From Artocarpus heterophyllus (Eukaryota; Streptophyta; Magnoliopsida; Rosales; Moraceae), in NCBI GenBank assembly GCA_025403435.1, contig CM046332.1:6007903-6071902 (forward strand): 64,000 nt of DNA, written 5' to 3'. The notes beneath the pieces were generated by a model, which had not been told where the DNA came from, searched no databases, and saw nothing but the letters and a program-made list of their open reading frames with translations. Positions 1 to 10,504 of this stretch are shown one piece after another (within the stretch, counting starts at the first letter, position 1; every line of letters begins with the position of its first letter). The translations under genes were made by a program, and so were the position numbers.

Positions 1-1255
1 CCTGAAATCGATTTACAATCTCGACCGCATAACTAATATCTAGTCGTGTGCAAAGCATGGCATACATGAGACTACCCACTGCCGAAGCATAAGGCACCTT
101 CTTCATGTATTCTCTTTCTTCATAAGACTTTGGAGAGTCTTTCTTAGAAAGAGTAATTCCAGACCTAGATGGTTGCCCACCTTTCTTGGAATCCTGCATT
201 GCAAACCTCCTGAGAATTTTATCTATGTAGCTGGCCTGAGACAAAACTATCATTTTGTTCTTCCTATCCCAAAAGATCTGGATACCGAGAACAAAATTAG
301 CCTCACCTAAGTCCTTCATGTCAAACTGCTTGGTCAACCATAATTTGACCGACGACAACGCCCCAACGTCATTGCCAATTAGCAGAGTGTCATCTACATA
401 GAGCAGTAGAAAAACCACATTCCCATTCTTAATGTGTTTGTAAACACATGGTTCATCCACATTTTATGAGAACCCATAAGTCTTGATCACTTGATCAAAA
501 CTTATGTTCCAAGAACGAGAAGCCTGCATAAGTCCATAAATAGACTTTAGTAGCTTACAAACCTTACCCTCTTGACCCGCGACCTTGAACCCGTCTGGTT
601 GTTCCATATAGATGGACTCATCAAGATAGCCATTCAAAAAAGTCATCTTGACATCCATCTACCAAATCTCATAGTCGAGGGTGGCAGCTATGGACAAGAG
701 AATCCGGATGGACTTAAGCATGGCAATAGGCGAAAAGGTTTCCTCATAATCGATTCCTTCCTTTTGCGTATAACCCTTAGCTACTAGTCTAGCCTTAAAG
801 GTTTCGACCTTTCCATCCACTCCTCTTTTCCTCTGGTAGATCCACTTACACCCTATGGGTTTTACCCCTTCGAGAAGATCCACAAGCTCACAGACCCGAT
901 TAGTCTCCATAGACTTCATCTCAATGTTCATGGCCTCTGTCCAGAGTCTTGAATCAACATCCTCCATAGCTTCTGCGTAAGTGTAAGAATCCCTATCATG
1001 TTCATCCGGTTCAGCCAAAAAGACCTCCCCATTGAACATATACCTCTCAGGTTGACGCCTGATCCTCCCACTACGCCGAAGTCCCTGAGGTTGTTGTTCG
1101 GGTTTGTTTGGTTTTTCTACACCGATTGGAATGGTTTTGTTCGGAACCTCCAGAGTGAATGGATCACCCCTTAACTCCTCAAGCACCACTTTGCTTCGAG
1201 GTTTAAAGTCGTCCATGTAACTCTCCTCAAGGAAAGTTGCATTAGTTGAAACCAT
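1..1255 (-). pseudogene. pol: copia reverse transcriptase pseudogene (partial at window edge)
   Basis: This is the RNA-dependent DNA polymerase of the element. An acidic linker with the SGRIRRQPERY segment is followed by the RT_2 family core: EAMNIEMKSME, KWIYQRKRGVDG, ARLVAKGYTQKEGIDYEETF, then the first catalytic region MDVKMTFLNG. The YVDD box is intact at 400-389. In-frame stops are TAG at 661-659, in the place of a usual glutamine between EIW and MDVK, and TAA at 466-464. From 463 to the window edge the frame is open and reaches the conserved YASAVGSLMYAMLCTRLDIS region, which joins RT to RNase H. There is no start codon for this part; it is read only as a fragment of the polyprotein. 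Confidence 0.93.
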
Positions 1256-2499
1256 GACTTTATTTTCCTTTGGGTAATAAAAATAAACCCCCTTTAGTCC
1301 CTTTTGGATATCCTACAAACACGCAAACTTCTGAATGTGCTTCCAACTTATTCGGATCCTTAAACAGGACATGAGCCGGACATCCCCATACGCGAATATG
1401 GTTTAAGGATGTCCTTCATCTTGTCCACAACTCGTGAGGAGTTTTAGGGATCGACTTTGAAGGTACATTGTTCAAAAGATAATATGCGGTTTGTAGTGCA
1501 TATCCCCAAAAGGATAAAGGCAATGATGAATAACTCATCATGGACCTAATCATGTCCAACAAAGTCCTATTCCTTTCTCCGCTACGCCATTCTGCTGCGG
1601 AGTGCCTGGCGCAGTCAAATGGGATAAAATCCCATTCTCTAATAAGTGTCCCAAGAACTCATCAGAAAGGTATTCCCCACCTCGATCAGATCGAAGTGCC
1701 TTTATGGGTCTACCCAATTGCTTTTCCACTTCAGCCTGAAACTCCCTGAACTTATCATAAGTTTTGCTTTTGTGGTGCATTAGGTACACATACCCATATC
1801 TTGAGTAATCATCAATAAAAGTGACGAAATACTCATACCCTCCTTGTGCCCGGATGTTCATCGGTCTGCAAACATTATTATGCACAAGTTCTAGAACCCC
1901 TTCGGCCCTATTGCCCTTAGACCTGTATGGTCTTTTGGTCATTTTACCCTCCAAACAAGACTCACATTGAGGTATAGATTCCACCTTTAAGTGACTTAAA
2001 GGTCCATCCCTTACCAACCTTTGAATCCTATTCAGGTTAATATGCCCAAGGCGCAAATGCCAAAGATAAGTCTTATTAGAGTGAGAAGTTTTAAGTCTTT
2101 TTGAGTTATTATCATTTATCTCAGCATTAAGCAATAAGTCCATCTTAGCTTTGATAAAATATAGATTATTTTGCGTCCATCCAGAACAGATAAAAGATTT
2201 GTTTTTACGAATCACCACATTTTCATTGAAAGATACCACGTAGGAGTCTTTAAATAAAGAAGATACAAAAATTAAATTCCTTTTAAATTTAGGAACATAA
2301 AAACAATCTCGCAAAATTAAATTCCTATAATTATCAAAGTAAAGATGGACATCTCCCACTGCTTCTGCTGAGACCAAGGATCCATCGTCCATCCAAAGCG
2401 TTAAGTCTTCACGTAGTAGACTTCTCGTTTCTTTGAATCCCTGCAGAGAAACACAAACATGATTAGTTGCATTGGAATCTCTGACCCAGATGTCACTGG
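1256..2499 (-). pseudogene. pol: copia protease and integrase pseudogene
   Basis: The aspartic protease cleaves the polyprotein; integrase inserts the cDNA. The protease active site normally reads DSGAT but here is DSNAT (2480-2472), so the flap-proximal glycine is lost. The GAG-pre-integrase zinc-binding segment is visible (HLRLGH, then CESC). The integrase core keeps the second Asp (RSDRGGEY) and the Glu (QQNGVAE), but the first catalytic Asp is Asn: the motif reads HNNVCRP at about 1882-1862, where copia has H-x-DVCGP. A one-base loss near 1574-1579, just after the catalytic Glu, shifts the frame, and an apparent one-base gain near 1283-1290 restores it. A TGA at 1418-1416 lies in the shifted stretch. 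The protein is certainly inactive. Confidence 0.9.
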
Positions 2500-3364
2500 A
2501 TTCCTCAACCAAACAAGTTTCTAAATATAGAAGATCACACCTACCTCCCTTGGAAAGGAAGTCTTTGCAATGCTTCTTTATATGCCCGACCTTACCACAG
2601 AAGAAGCACTTAAGCTTCTTTGGGTTCTTCTTCTTCTTCTTCTTGCTCTTGGTAGCAGCAGGAATAGAAGACTTCCCACTCTTGGCCCGTTGCTTCTTTC
2701 CATTCCCAGAGTTAGGATTGGAACCAGAAGCAACTACCACGTTGGCCTCACCACCAGCAGGAGACTCCCTGATCAGCAGTTCAAACTCCTGTAACTGTTT
2801 CATCAGTTCTGTCAAGGTCATATCCTGTCTATTGCTTAAATTAAAAGTAGCTCTAAATGGAATAAATTCCTTAGACAGAGTCTCAAAGACCATAGTCATC
2901 TGAGTTTCAGCATCGATGTCGGCTCCATTGGTTTGAGCCTCAATGAGGTAACCCATGACCAACATCTTGTGCTCCTTTATAGATGCCCTCGGTCTTTGTC
3001 TATAGTTTAAGAGTTTCTGAAGCACCCCTAGCCGCTTTGTTATGGCCTGGCCTCCAAACATGTCCTAAAGATTATCCAACATCTACTTCGTAGTCTCATA
3101 ATCCTGATGTTGAGCCTGCAGCACGTTGTTCATGCTTGCCATAACACAGCAACGAGCCTGATCATTAGCATCTTTCCAGCGGTCATAAGCTTGGAATTGC
3201 TCATTACTTGAGTCTCCCGTAGGCTCGGGAGGACAAGGAGTTGTCAGTACATATTTCAGTTTCTCAAAGAATAGGACGATGTCCAGGTTCCATTTCCAAT
3301 CGTTATAATTCTCACTGGTTAATTGGTTTTTGTCAAGTATCAAAGATAAAGCATTTTTAGACAT
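2500..3364 (-). pseudogene. gag: copia gag (capsid-nucleocapsid) pseudogene
   Basis: Gag would form the cytoplasmic virus-like particle that packages element RNA. The likely start is the ATG at 3364-3362, which opens MSKNALSLILDKNQLTSENY, a typical copia gag start; an earlier in-frame ATG at 3454 adds only hydrophobic leader-derived residues. The retrotransposon gag domain follows, then a lysine-rich linker and one zinc knuckle CX2CX4HX4C (CFFCGKVGHIKKHC) at 2608-2567. Two in-frame stops, TAG at 3085-3083 and TAG at 3067-3065, lie six codons apart, before the DMFGGQ segment. The second probably replaces a glutamine codon, judged by family resemblance. The frame continues unbroken into protease, as is usual for copia, where gag and pol share one frame. 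Confidence 0.9.
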
Positions 3365-5063
3365 TTTCAATCTACAATAAAGAATCATATACCAAACATA
3401 AGCAAACATATATAATAATTTAGTAAGATAACACAATAATGTAAAATCATACAAATGTGTTTATATGTCAAAACCTTGAAAATATCGCAACCTTACAACG
3501 ATAATTCCCAACTCAGAATTCAACAAGCTCCTAGGGGAGTCATGCCAAATTCAATCAGGAACACAGATCCCCTCCTGATTAATATATGCCATCCAGGACC
3601 TGTATGATCCAGCATATACTAATAATCGTTTCTTTGGCCATTAATTTTATTAACAGAGCTCCTAGGGGAGGTTAATAATAAAATTAACGTTAGTGGATAA
3701 CCTCCGTTTCAATATTTTATCCATGATTTATAATCACCACCTAGGGGTGTGCAACCATAAATCATACTAAATACCTTATCCTTTTAGAGATCCAATCCGG
3801 TACATGATAGAAATCCCTTCCTAGGGGTCGGGACCACCATGTTCTTCCGATGGACCAACGATGGAGGCCTTAGGTCCCCTCTTCAAAAACCTTCTCCCAC
3901 TCAATATTTTGAAGTCAAGGTTTTATTTTAAAATTATGCACGAACAATTTTAATATGAGTGGCACTCGCTATTCTATATGACATGTTATAAATATACATG
4001 GTAAATCATATTATAATGCAGACAAGCAAAGCTACAAGCAAAATAATAATAACCGTAATATTATGGTTTCACCCTAGAGAATAGAAAACTAAGAGTACAA
4101 GAGAATAATCTAGACATTTTTCGATTCGTCATCCTTGAATCCTCAAGCTGTATCCTTCTTCATGTAATATCCATCTTCAAGTCTTCAATCCCGTATGAAT
4201 TGAATACTTCATATTTCTGGTCATATCCAAATTTATTGTTTCTCAGAATCGTCCCAAAAATAAAATTAAAATTGCACGGGAAAAATTGCACCTTTTCTGG
4301 ACATTTGGCTGCTCTTGGTTGGCAGGCCGATCCGGGTGATCGGCCTGCCGGTCTTGCTTCATCGGCCTGCCGATCTGATACATCGGCCTGCCGATCTGAT
4401 ACATCGGCTTGCCGATCCATGCAGGTTCGGCCTGCCAAACTGAAGGTTAGGCATGCCGTCAGAGCACCAAATTTTCTGTCACACTGTCCATCTGCCGGAC
4501 CACACGTCCAGCCTGTCGATCTGTGACCTTCGACCTACCGAACTGTGAGGTCCGGCATGCCGATCGAGCAGAAAACCCTCAATCCAAAAAATACAATTTT
4601 AATGCAATTCATCAATTTTATTTTCAACAATTCAAAAACATAAAATTAAAGACTTAGGAAATACCTGGAGGCACCATCATCAATCTTCAAGATCCAACTT
4701 CTCGTTCCGTCTTCTCCGAATAATTATTTAATTACAAAATTCTTACAAATTAAAAATTAAATAACAATTCCTAGACGGAGAGGATAGTCCGCCATCTAGT
4801 TAAATGAAAAACCTAGATACACATTCTAACCTCTAAGGAACCATAACCGGTATTAATTAATTAATAAATAATTAAACAACGATTTAATCAACCATAATTG
4901 ATTAATAAACATTCACCACATAATCTATGACAACATATATATTATATAGAAACCTAGAGTGCCATCTCTCTATAAAATTCAATTCAAGCGTAGGAGAGAT
5001 TAAGACCACAAAATTTATGCATATAACATGATCACAAACTTGCAAATTTATGTAAAAACCTTG
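3365..5063 (-). other. copia 5' leader (untranslated region)
   Basis: About 1.7 kb lies between the primer-binding site and gag, long for a copia element. It is AT-rich and I see no credible gene in it. It contains four copies of the 8-mer CCTAGGGG (3530, 3661, 3740, 3820) and a GC-rich patch at about 4315-4560 built from CGGCCTGCCG-like palindromes. A 92-codon open frame at 4438-4160 merely translates that patch into repeated DRQADVS units and is not taken as a gene. Confidence 0.75.
4361..4416. repeat. 21-bp tandem repeat, about 2.7 copies, in copia leader
   Basis: ATCGGCCTGCCGATCTGATAC starts at 4361 and again at 4382; a third, partial and diverged copy starts at 4403. The core ATCGGCCTGCCGAT is nearly palindromic, so each copy could form a short stem. 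Related CGGCAGGC and GACAGGCC words recur inside the LTR at about 5594-5676. Confidence 0.85.
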
Positions 5064-5075
5064 GCTCTGATACCA
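5064..5075 (-). other. Primer-binding site (initiator-Met tRNA), copia element
   Basis: On the minus strand this reads TGGTATCAGAGC, the exact complement of the last 12 bases of plant initiator tRNA-Met with CCA. It lies three bases inside the LTR end, as expected for minus-strand cDNA priming. Confidence 0.93.
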
Positions 5076-5078
5076 ATT

Positions 5079-7110
5079 GTTGGAAACAAAGTGCACAACA
5101 AAATTTTAACATTTTTTTATTAGAGTAATTTCCAAAACACAAGTTTGACATGTTATATGTATAAATTAAACAGATCTTACTAATCTCAGTGTGCCGAAGA
5201 ACCTCCGCAACCTGTGTAGAGAAGTAACGTTTCAGAAGAGCCTCAACCAACTGGTCTTCTTTGCTATTCTCTATCCACAACTGGAGTGAGTGTGGGCTCA
5301 TATGTACAGCTCTTCCACCGGTGACTCTCCTTCCAACCAATAGAGAGAACCCAAAGCTAGTGTTTGTGATTTGTAAACAAAAGCTCTCAGGGAGTTTTTA
5401 GATGCTCACTAGAAGAGTATCACTCTTAATCTCTCAGATTGATCTAAGTAAATCATGTGACTCACTCTCCTTATATAGCTATTGGTCCTGGGGTCAGTCC
5501 ATATCAGATTAGGTCTCAAAAACTCGAAACAGAATCAAGTTTGGATCAATATCTGATAAGATCCGCGTGAAAGCGCGTAATCTTATCTCGCGTTGATCGG
5601 CAGGCTGAACATTCTGATCGACAGGCCAAACAGGCCAGTTCGATAGGCCGAACACGTCATCCGACAGGCCGAACTCCTGAGAAAAAATCTCCATGAATCT
5701 TTTATTTTCCACACAAGATTCTAAAGGATAAAGTCTCAGTTTTGATTCAAATAACCCAATAGAGAAGTTATCTGATCAAAACAAACTTTATCAAGATAAT
5801 CTCTAAGAAAATAAATCAATTCACAATAATTCTACAAGTTTATCTTGTTCTAATTTGTTCAAAATTAAAACAACCGATAAACAAACAAGAATTATCTGAT
5901 CGCAATAATTCAACAAGTTTATCTTGAACTAATTTCTTATAAAATTAATTCAACCGATAAACAGACATGAATTATTTGATTCATACAAATTTTAAACCAT
6001 CTGATAAATCCGACATAAGTCACCAATTATTGGAAAAGCACACCGTGTCATTACAGGATTTTGTGAGCTAGCAAAGGGGACCAAAATGGACCTATAAAGT
6101 TCAAGCTCATGATAATTATGAAACCCAATATCCTAGATATACATTTCACAATTATCAACTCCAACGCTACTCCACTAAAAGCTTGGAGATGCAGTCTCGA
6201 ACTTTATAGAATTACAAAGCTCGAGTAGCTAAGTCTCCATGACATATCATAGTGTATCGTATCCTCATATGATCATCCATAATCAGCTTAAGGACAAGTT
6301 CTGTCTTACCTTCCTGATTATTTTTATCTTACGTTCCATTGTCTCACCGTTAGAAAACTTACCATCCAAAGATAGTATACCATTCGGTTACACCTATGTA
6401 TCCAAATGGTTGAGTGCTCTAGTTTTCCAATTACAGGACAACGCATATAAGAGGATATCATTACTCCTAAAGAGGAGCTATGGATTCCATATCTATGAAT
6501 AACAAGTCTACGCTATCAAGAGTCATGCCTCCAATGTACCGACATGCATACCACTATAGAGATGTGGGAGTCACCCATTGGTATATCAAAAGACACAAGT
6601 CGAGACAACGGGCCCACTATTCATCTCAGGATTGAGATACAATACAAATGACTGTCTAAAGTGAATCGATTTGCCAAGACAAAATTATTAATCCAAACCA
6701 ATTCACTTTATGTCCCGATCCAACACATCATCACCAATGACAACGTGCCAATGTTTCTATTCACGGAGTCCAACTCCAATGGTCAAGACAAACCATCTCC
6801 CAAAAGGGATATAGACAACATAACAATCTTTACATGAATAAAGCGCCCAACTTTATTCCCTCGATTGCGGATCATATGTTTTAGACCGTCACCTTAAGAA
6901 TCGTGTCTTCTGCATAATCATTCCATCATATGCCCAATTCTTAAGGTTTAGACTGACAGTCTCAGACTACTGCTTGCTTATCATACATTCAACAAATATG
7001 AACGCAAAGAGGACAAGATTTGGTATATATAAAATAATAAATTCTTTACTAATAAAAATGTCCCCAAAAACGTATTACATTTTTACTCCTTAGGGCATAT
7101 ATGTCAAACA
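5079..7110 (-). repeat. 5' LTR of the copia element (about 2032 bp)
   Basis: On the minus strand the LTR starts TGTTTGACATATATGCCC at 7110 and ends TTTCCAACA at 5079, so it has TG...CA ends, with the primer-binding site just inside and satellite just outside. Only this one LTR is in the window, so its length rests on these two boundaries, not on comparison with a partner. A TATA box sits at about 5478-5471. Short open frames inside (for example 5340-5032, 6239-6502) look like chance. The CGGCAGGC-type cluster at 5594-5676 echoes the leader repeat. Confidence 0.85.
5471..5478 (-). promoter_or_regulatory. Putative TATA box of copia LTR
   Basis: The minus strand reads CTATATAAGGAG here, a good plant TATA box, with CCAAT directly upstream (5485-5481). 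Transcription would start roughly 30 bases downstream, near 5440, leaving about 360 bases of R-U5 before the LTR end. Inferred from motif and position only. Confidence 0.55.
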
Positions 7111-10100
7111 ATCTTTGTCTGGGACCTTGGGTCTCGATCGCAGCCTTGTTGGACTCTTCATCCAAGAGCTACTTTGCCGTAGCCTGGACCTGGCCTTCTC
7201 TAGTTAGCTGTAACCTTCTCAGACTTGGTTGGACTCTTCGTCCTAGACCTTAGGTCTCGTTTGTAGCCTGGTTGGACTCTTCATCTGGGTCCTCATCGAC
7301 CGTAGCCTGGACGTAGCCTTCTCTAGTCAGCCGTAACCTTCCCAGACCTGGTCGGACTCTTCATCCTAGACCTTGGGTCTCGATCGTAGCCTGGTTGATC
7401 TCTTCATCCTGGACCTGGCCTCTCTGATCGGCCATAACCTTTTTGGACTATGTCAAACTCTTTCTCTGGGGCCTTGGGTCTCGGTTGTAGCCTTGTTGGA
7501 CTCTTCGTCCTAGACCTTCTCTACCGTAGCCTGGACCTAGCCTACCCTAGTCAGCCGTAACCTTCTCAGACCTGGCTGGACTCTTCATCCTGGACCTTGG
7601 GTCTCGGTTGTAGCCTGGTTGGACTCTTCATCTTGGACCTGGTCGACCGTAGCCCAGACCTAGCCTCTTTGGTCGGTCGTAACCTTCTCGGACCTGGTCG
7701 GACTCTTCGTCCTAGTCCTTGGGTCTCGGTCGTAGCCTGGTTGGACTCTTCGTCGTAGACCTGGCCTCTCTAGTCAGCCGTAACCTAGACCTGGCCTCTC
7801 TGGTTGGCCGTAACCCTCTCTGCCCAGGACGAACTCTATGCCCTAGACCTTGGGTCTCCGTCGTAGCTTGGTTGGACTCTTTACCCTGGAATTGATCAGT
7901 CAAAGCCTAGACCTGGCCTCTCTGGTCGGCCGTAACCTTCTCGAACCTGGTCAGACTCTTCATCCTGGACCTTGGGTCTCGGTCGTAGCCTGGTTGGACT
8001 CTTCATCCAAGACCTTGTCGGCCATAGCCTGGACTTGGCCTGTTTAGTCAGCTGTAACCTTCTCGGACATGGTCGGACTATTTATCTTGGACCTTGGGTC
8101 TCAGGCGTAGCCTGGTTGGACTCTTTGTCCTAGACCTGGTCGGCAGTAGCTTGGAACTGGCCTCTCTGGTCCGCCGTAACCTTCTCAGACCTGGTCGGAC
8201 TCCTTGTCCTAGACGTTGGGTCTTGGTCGTGGCCTGGTTGGACTCTTCGTCCTAGACCTTGTCGGCCGTAGCCTAGACCTGGCCTCTCTAGTCAGCCATA
8301 ACCTTCTCGGACTTGGTTGGACTCTTCGTCCTAGACCTTGGGTCACCGTCGTAGCCTGGTTGGTCTCTTTGTCCTAGACCTGGCTAGCAGTAGCTAGGAC
8401 CTGGCCTCTCTTGGTCAGACTCTTCGTCCTAGACCTTGGGTCTTAGTCGCAGCTTGGTTGGACTCTTCGTCCTGGACCTGGTTGGCCGTAGCCTAGACTT
8501 GCCTTCTCTGGTCAACTGTAACCTTCTCGGACCTGGTCGGACTCTTCGTCCGGGACCTTGGGTCTAGGTTGTAGCCTGGTTGGACTCTTCGTGTAGCACC
8601 TGGTCGGCCGTAGCCTATGCCTGGCCTGGTTGGACTCTTTGTCCAAGACCTGGTCTGCCGTAGCCTGGACCTGGCCTCTCTAGTCAGCCTTAACCATCTC
8701 GAACCTGGTGAGACTGTTCGTCCTGGACCTGGCCGGCCATAGCCTTGACCTGGCCTCTCCGGTCGGTTGTAACCTTCTCAGACCTGGTCGGACTCTTCGT
8801 CCTGGACCTTGGGTCTCAGTCGTAGCCTGGCTGGTCTCTTTGTCCTAGACTAGTCGATAGTAGCCCAGACCTGGCCTCTTTTGTTGGTCGTAACCTTCTC
8901 GGACCAGGTCAGACTCTTCGTCCTAGTCCTTGGGGCTCGGTCGAAGCCTAATTGGACTCCTTGTCCTCGACTTGGCCTCTCTAGCCAGCCGTATACTGGA
9001 CCTGGCCTCTCTGGTTGGCCGTAACATGGACCTTGGGTCTCTCTGGTCGGCCGTAACCTTCTCGGACCTGGTCGGACTACAAGTACTTGACCATGGGTCA
9101 CGGTCGTAGCCTGGTTGGACTCTTCCTCCTAGACCTGGTCGGTCGTAGCCTGGACCTGGCCACTCTGGTCGGCCGTAACCTTCTCAGACCTGGACGGACA
9201 CGTCCATGAACTTGGGTCTCGGTCGTAGCCTGGTTGGGCTCGTTGTCCTGGACCTGGTCGGTCGAAGCCTGGACCTGGCCACTCTGGTTGGTCATAAGCT
9301 TCTCGGACCTGGTCAGACTGTTCATCCTAGACCTTGGGTCTCGGTCGTAGCCTGGTTGGACTCTTCGTCCTTGACCTGGTCTGCCGTAGCCTGGACCTGG
9401 CCTCTCTAGTCAGCTGTAACGTTCTCGGACCTGGTCAGACTCTTCGTCTTGGACCTTGGGTCTCAGTCGTAGCCTGGTTGGACTCTTTGTCCTAGACCTG
9501 GTCGGTAGTTGCCTGGGCCTGGCCTCTCTGGTCGGCCATAACCGTCTTGGACCTGGTCGGACTCTTTGTCCCAGAGGTTGGGTCTCGGTCGTGGCCTGGT
9601 TAGACTCTTTGTCCTGGAACATGTTGGCCATAGCCTGGACAGAGCCTCTCTGGCTGGCCGTAACCTTCTCGGACTTGGTCAAACTCTTCGTCCTGGTCCT
9701 TGGTCTCAGTAGTAGCCTGGTTGGACTCTTCGTCGTAGTCCTGGCCACTCTCGTCTGTCGTAACCTTCTTAGACCCAATCAGACTCTTCGTCCTAGATGT
9801 TGGGTCTCAATCGCAGCCTAGTTGGACTCTTCATCCTGGACCTGGTCGGTCGTAGCCCCGACGTGGCTGCTCTTGTCAACCGTAACCTTCTCAGACCTGG
9901 TTGGACTCTTCATCCTAGACCTTGGGTCTCGGTCGCAGCCAGGTTGGACTCTTCGTCTAGGACCTGGTCGGCCGTAGCCTAGACCTGGCCTCTCCGGTCG
10001 GCCGTAACCGTCTCGAACCTAGTCAGACTCTTCGTGCTGGACCTTGGGTCTCAGTCGTAGACTGGTTAGACTCTTCGACCTGGACTTGGTCTGCCGTAGC

Positions 10101-10504
10101 CTGGCCCTAGCCTCTCTAGTCAGCCGTAACCATCTCAAACCTGGTCAGACTCTTCGTCCAGGACCTTGGGTCATGGTTGTAGCTTGGTTGGACTCTTTGA
10201 CCTAGACCAGGCCGACAATAGCCTTGACCTGGCCTCCCTGGCCGGCCTTAACCTTCTTGGACCTGGTCGGACTCTTCGTCTTCGACCTTGTGTCTCAGTC
10301 GTAGCCTGGTTGGTCTCTTTATCCTTGGCTAGGTCAGTAGTAGCCTAGACTTGGCCCCTTTGGCCGGCCGTAACCTTCTCAGACTAGGTCAGACTCGCCG
10401 TCCTAGTCCTTGGGTCTCAGTCATAGCCTGTGTGGACACTTCAGCTTGGAACTAGCCTCTCTAGTTAGCCGTAACCTGGACCTAGCCTCTCTGGTCGGCC
10501 GTAA

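Larger units (their letters stand above)
1..7110 (-). mobile_element. Degenerate Ty1/copia LTR retrotransposon, 5' two-thirds (runs off left edge)
   Basis: Read on the minus strand the order is LTR (7110-5079), primer-binding site, leader, gag with CCHC knuckle, protease, integrase, then reverse transcriptase. Integrase before RT is the order that defines Ty1/copia. RNase H and the 3' LTR lie beyond the left edge. The right end abuts the 122-bp satellite directly at 7110/7111, so the element appears to have inserted in that array; the target-site duplication cannot be checked because the other end is missing. At least five in-frame stops and two frameshifts make it non-autonomous. Gag and pol wording is closest in memory to the Tork/TNT1 type, but the lineage is not assigned firmly. 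Confidence 0.93.

Noticed and set aside
2472..2903. 143-codon plus-strand frame opposite copia gag
   Set aside because: It is the antisense shadow of the lysine-rich gag segment (the run of F and L mirrors the K-rich linker).
5064..5075. tRNA gene fragments at the TGGTATCAGAGC-type sites (also 49561, 54702, 57271)
   Set aside because: Only the complement of the 3' end of initiator tRNA-Met is present, right next to an LTR end. These are primer-binding sites.
5032..5340. 102-codon minus-strand frame across the copia LTR end
   Set aside because: It spans the LTR/primer-binding-site boundary, resembles no family I know, and is better explained as non-coding R-U5 sequence.
6239..6502. 87-codon plus-strand frame inside the copia LTR
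   Set aside because: It runs antisense to the element within the U3 region, with no recognisable domain; chance frame.
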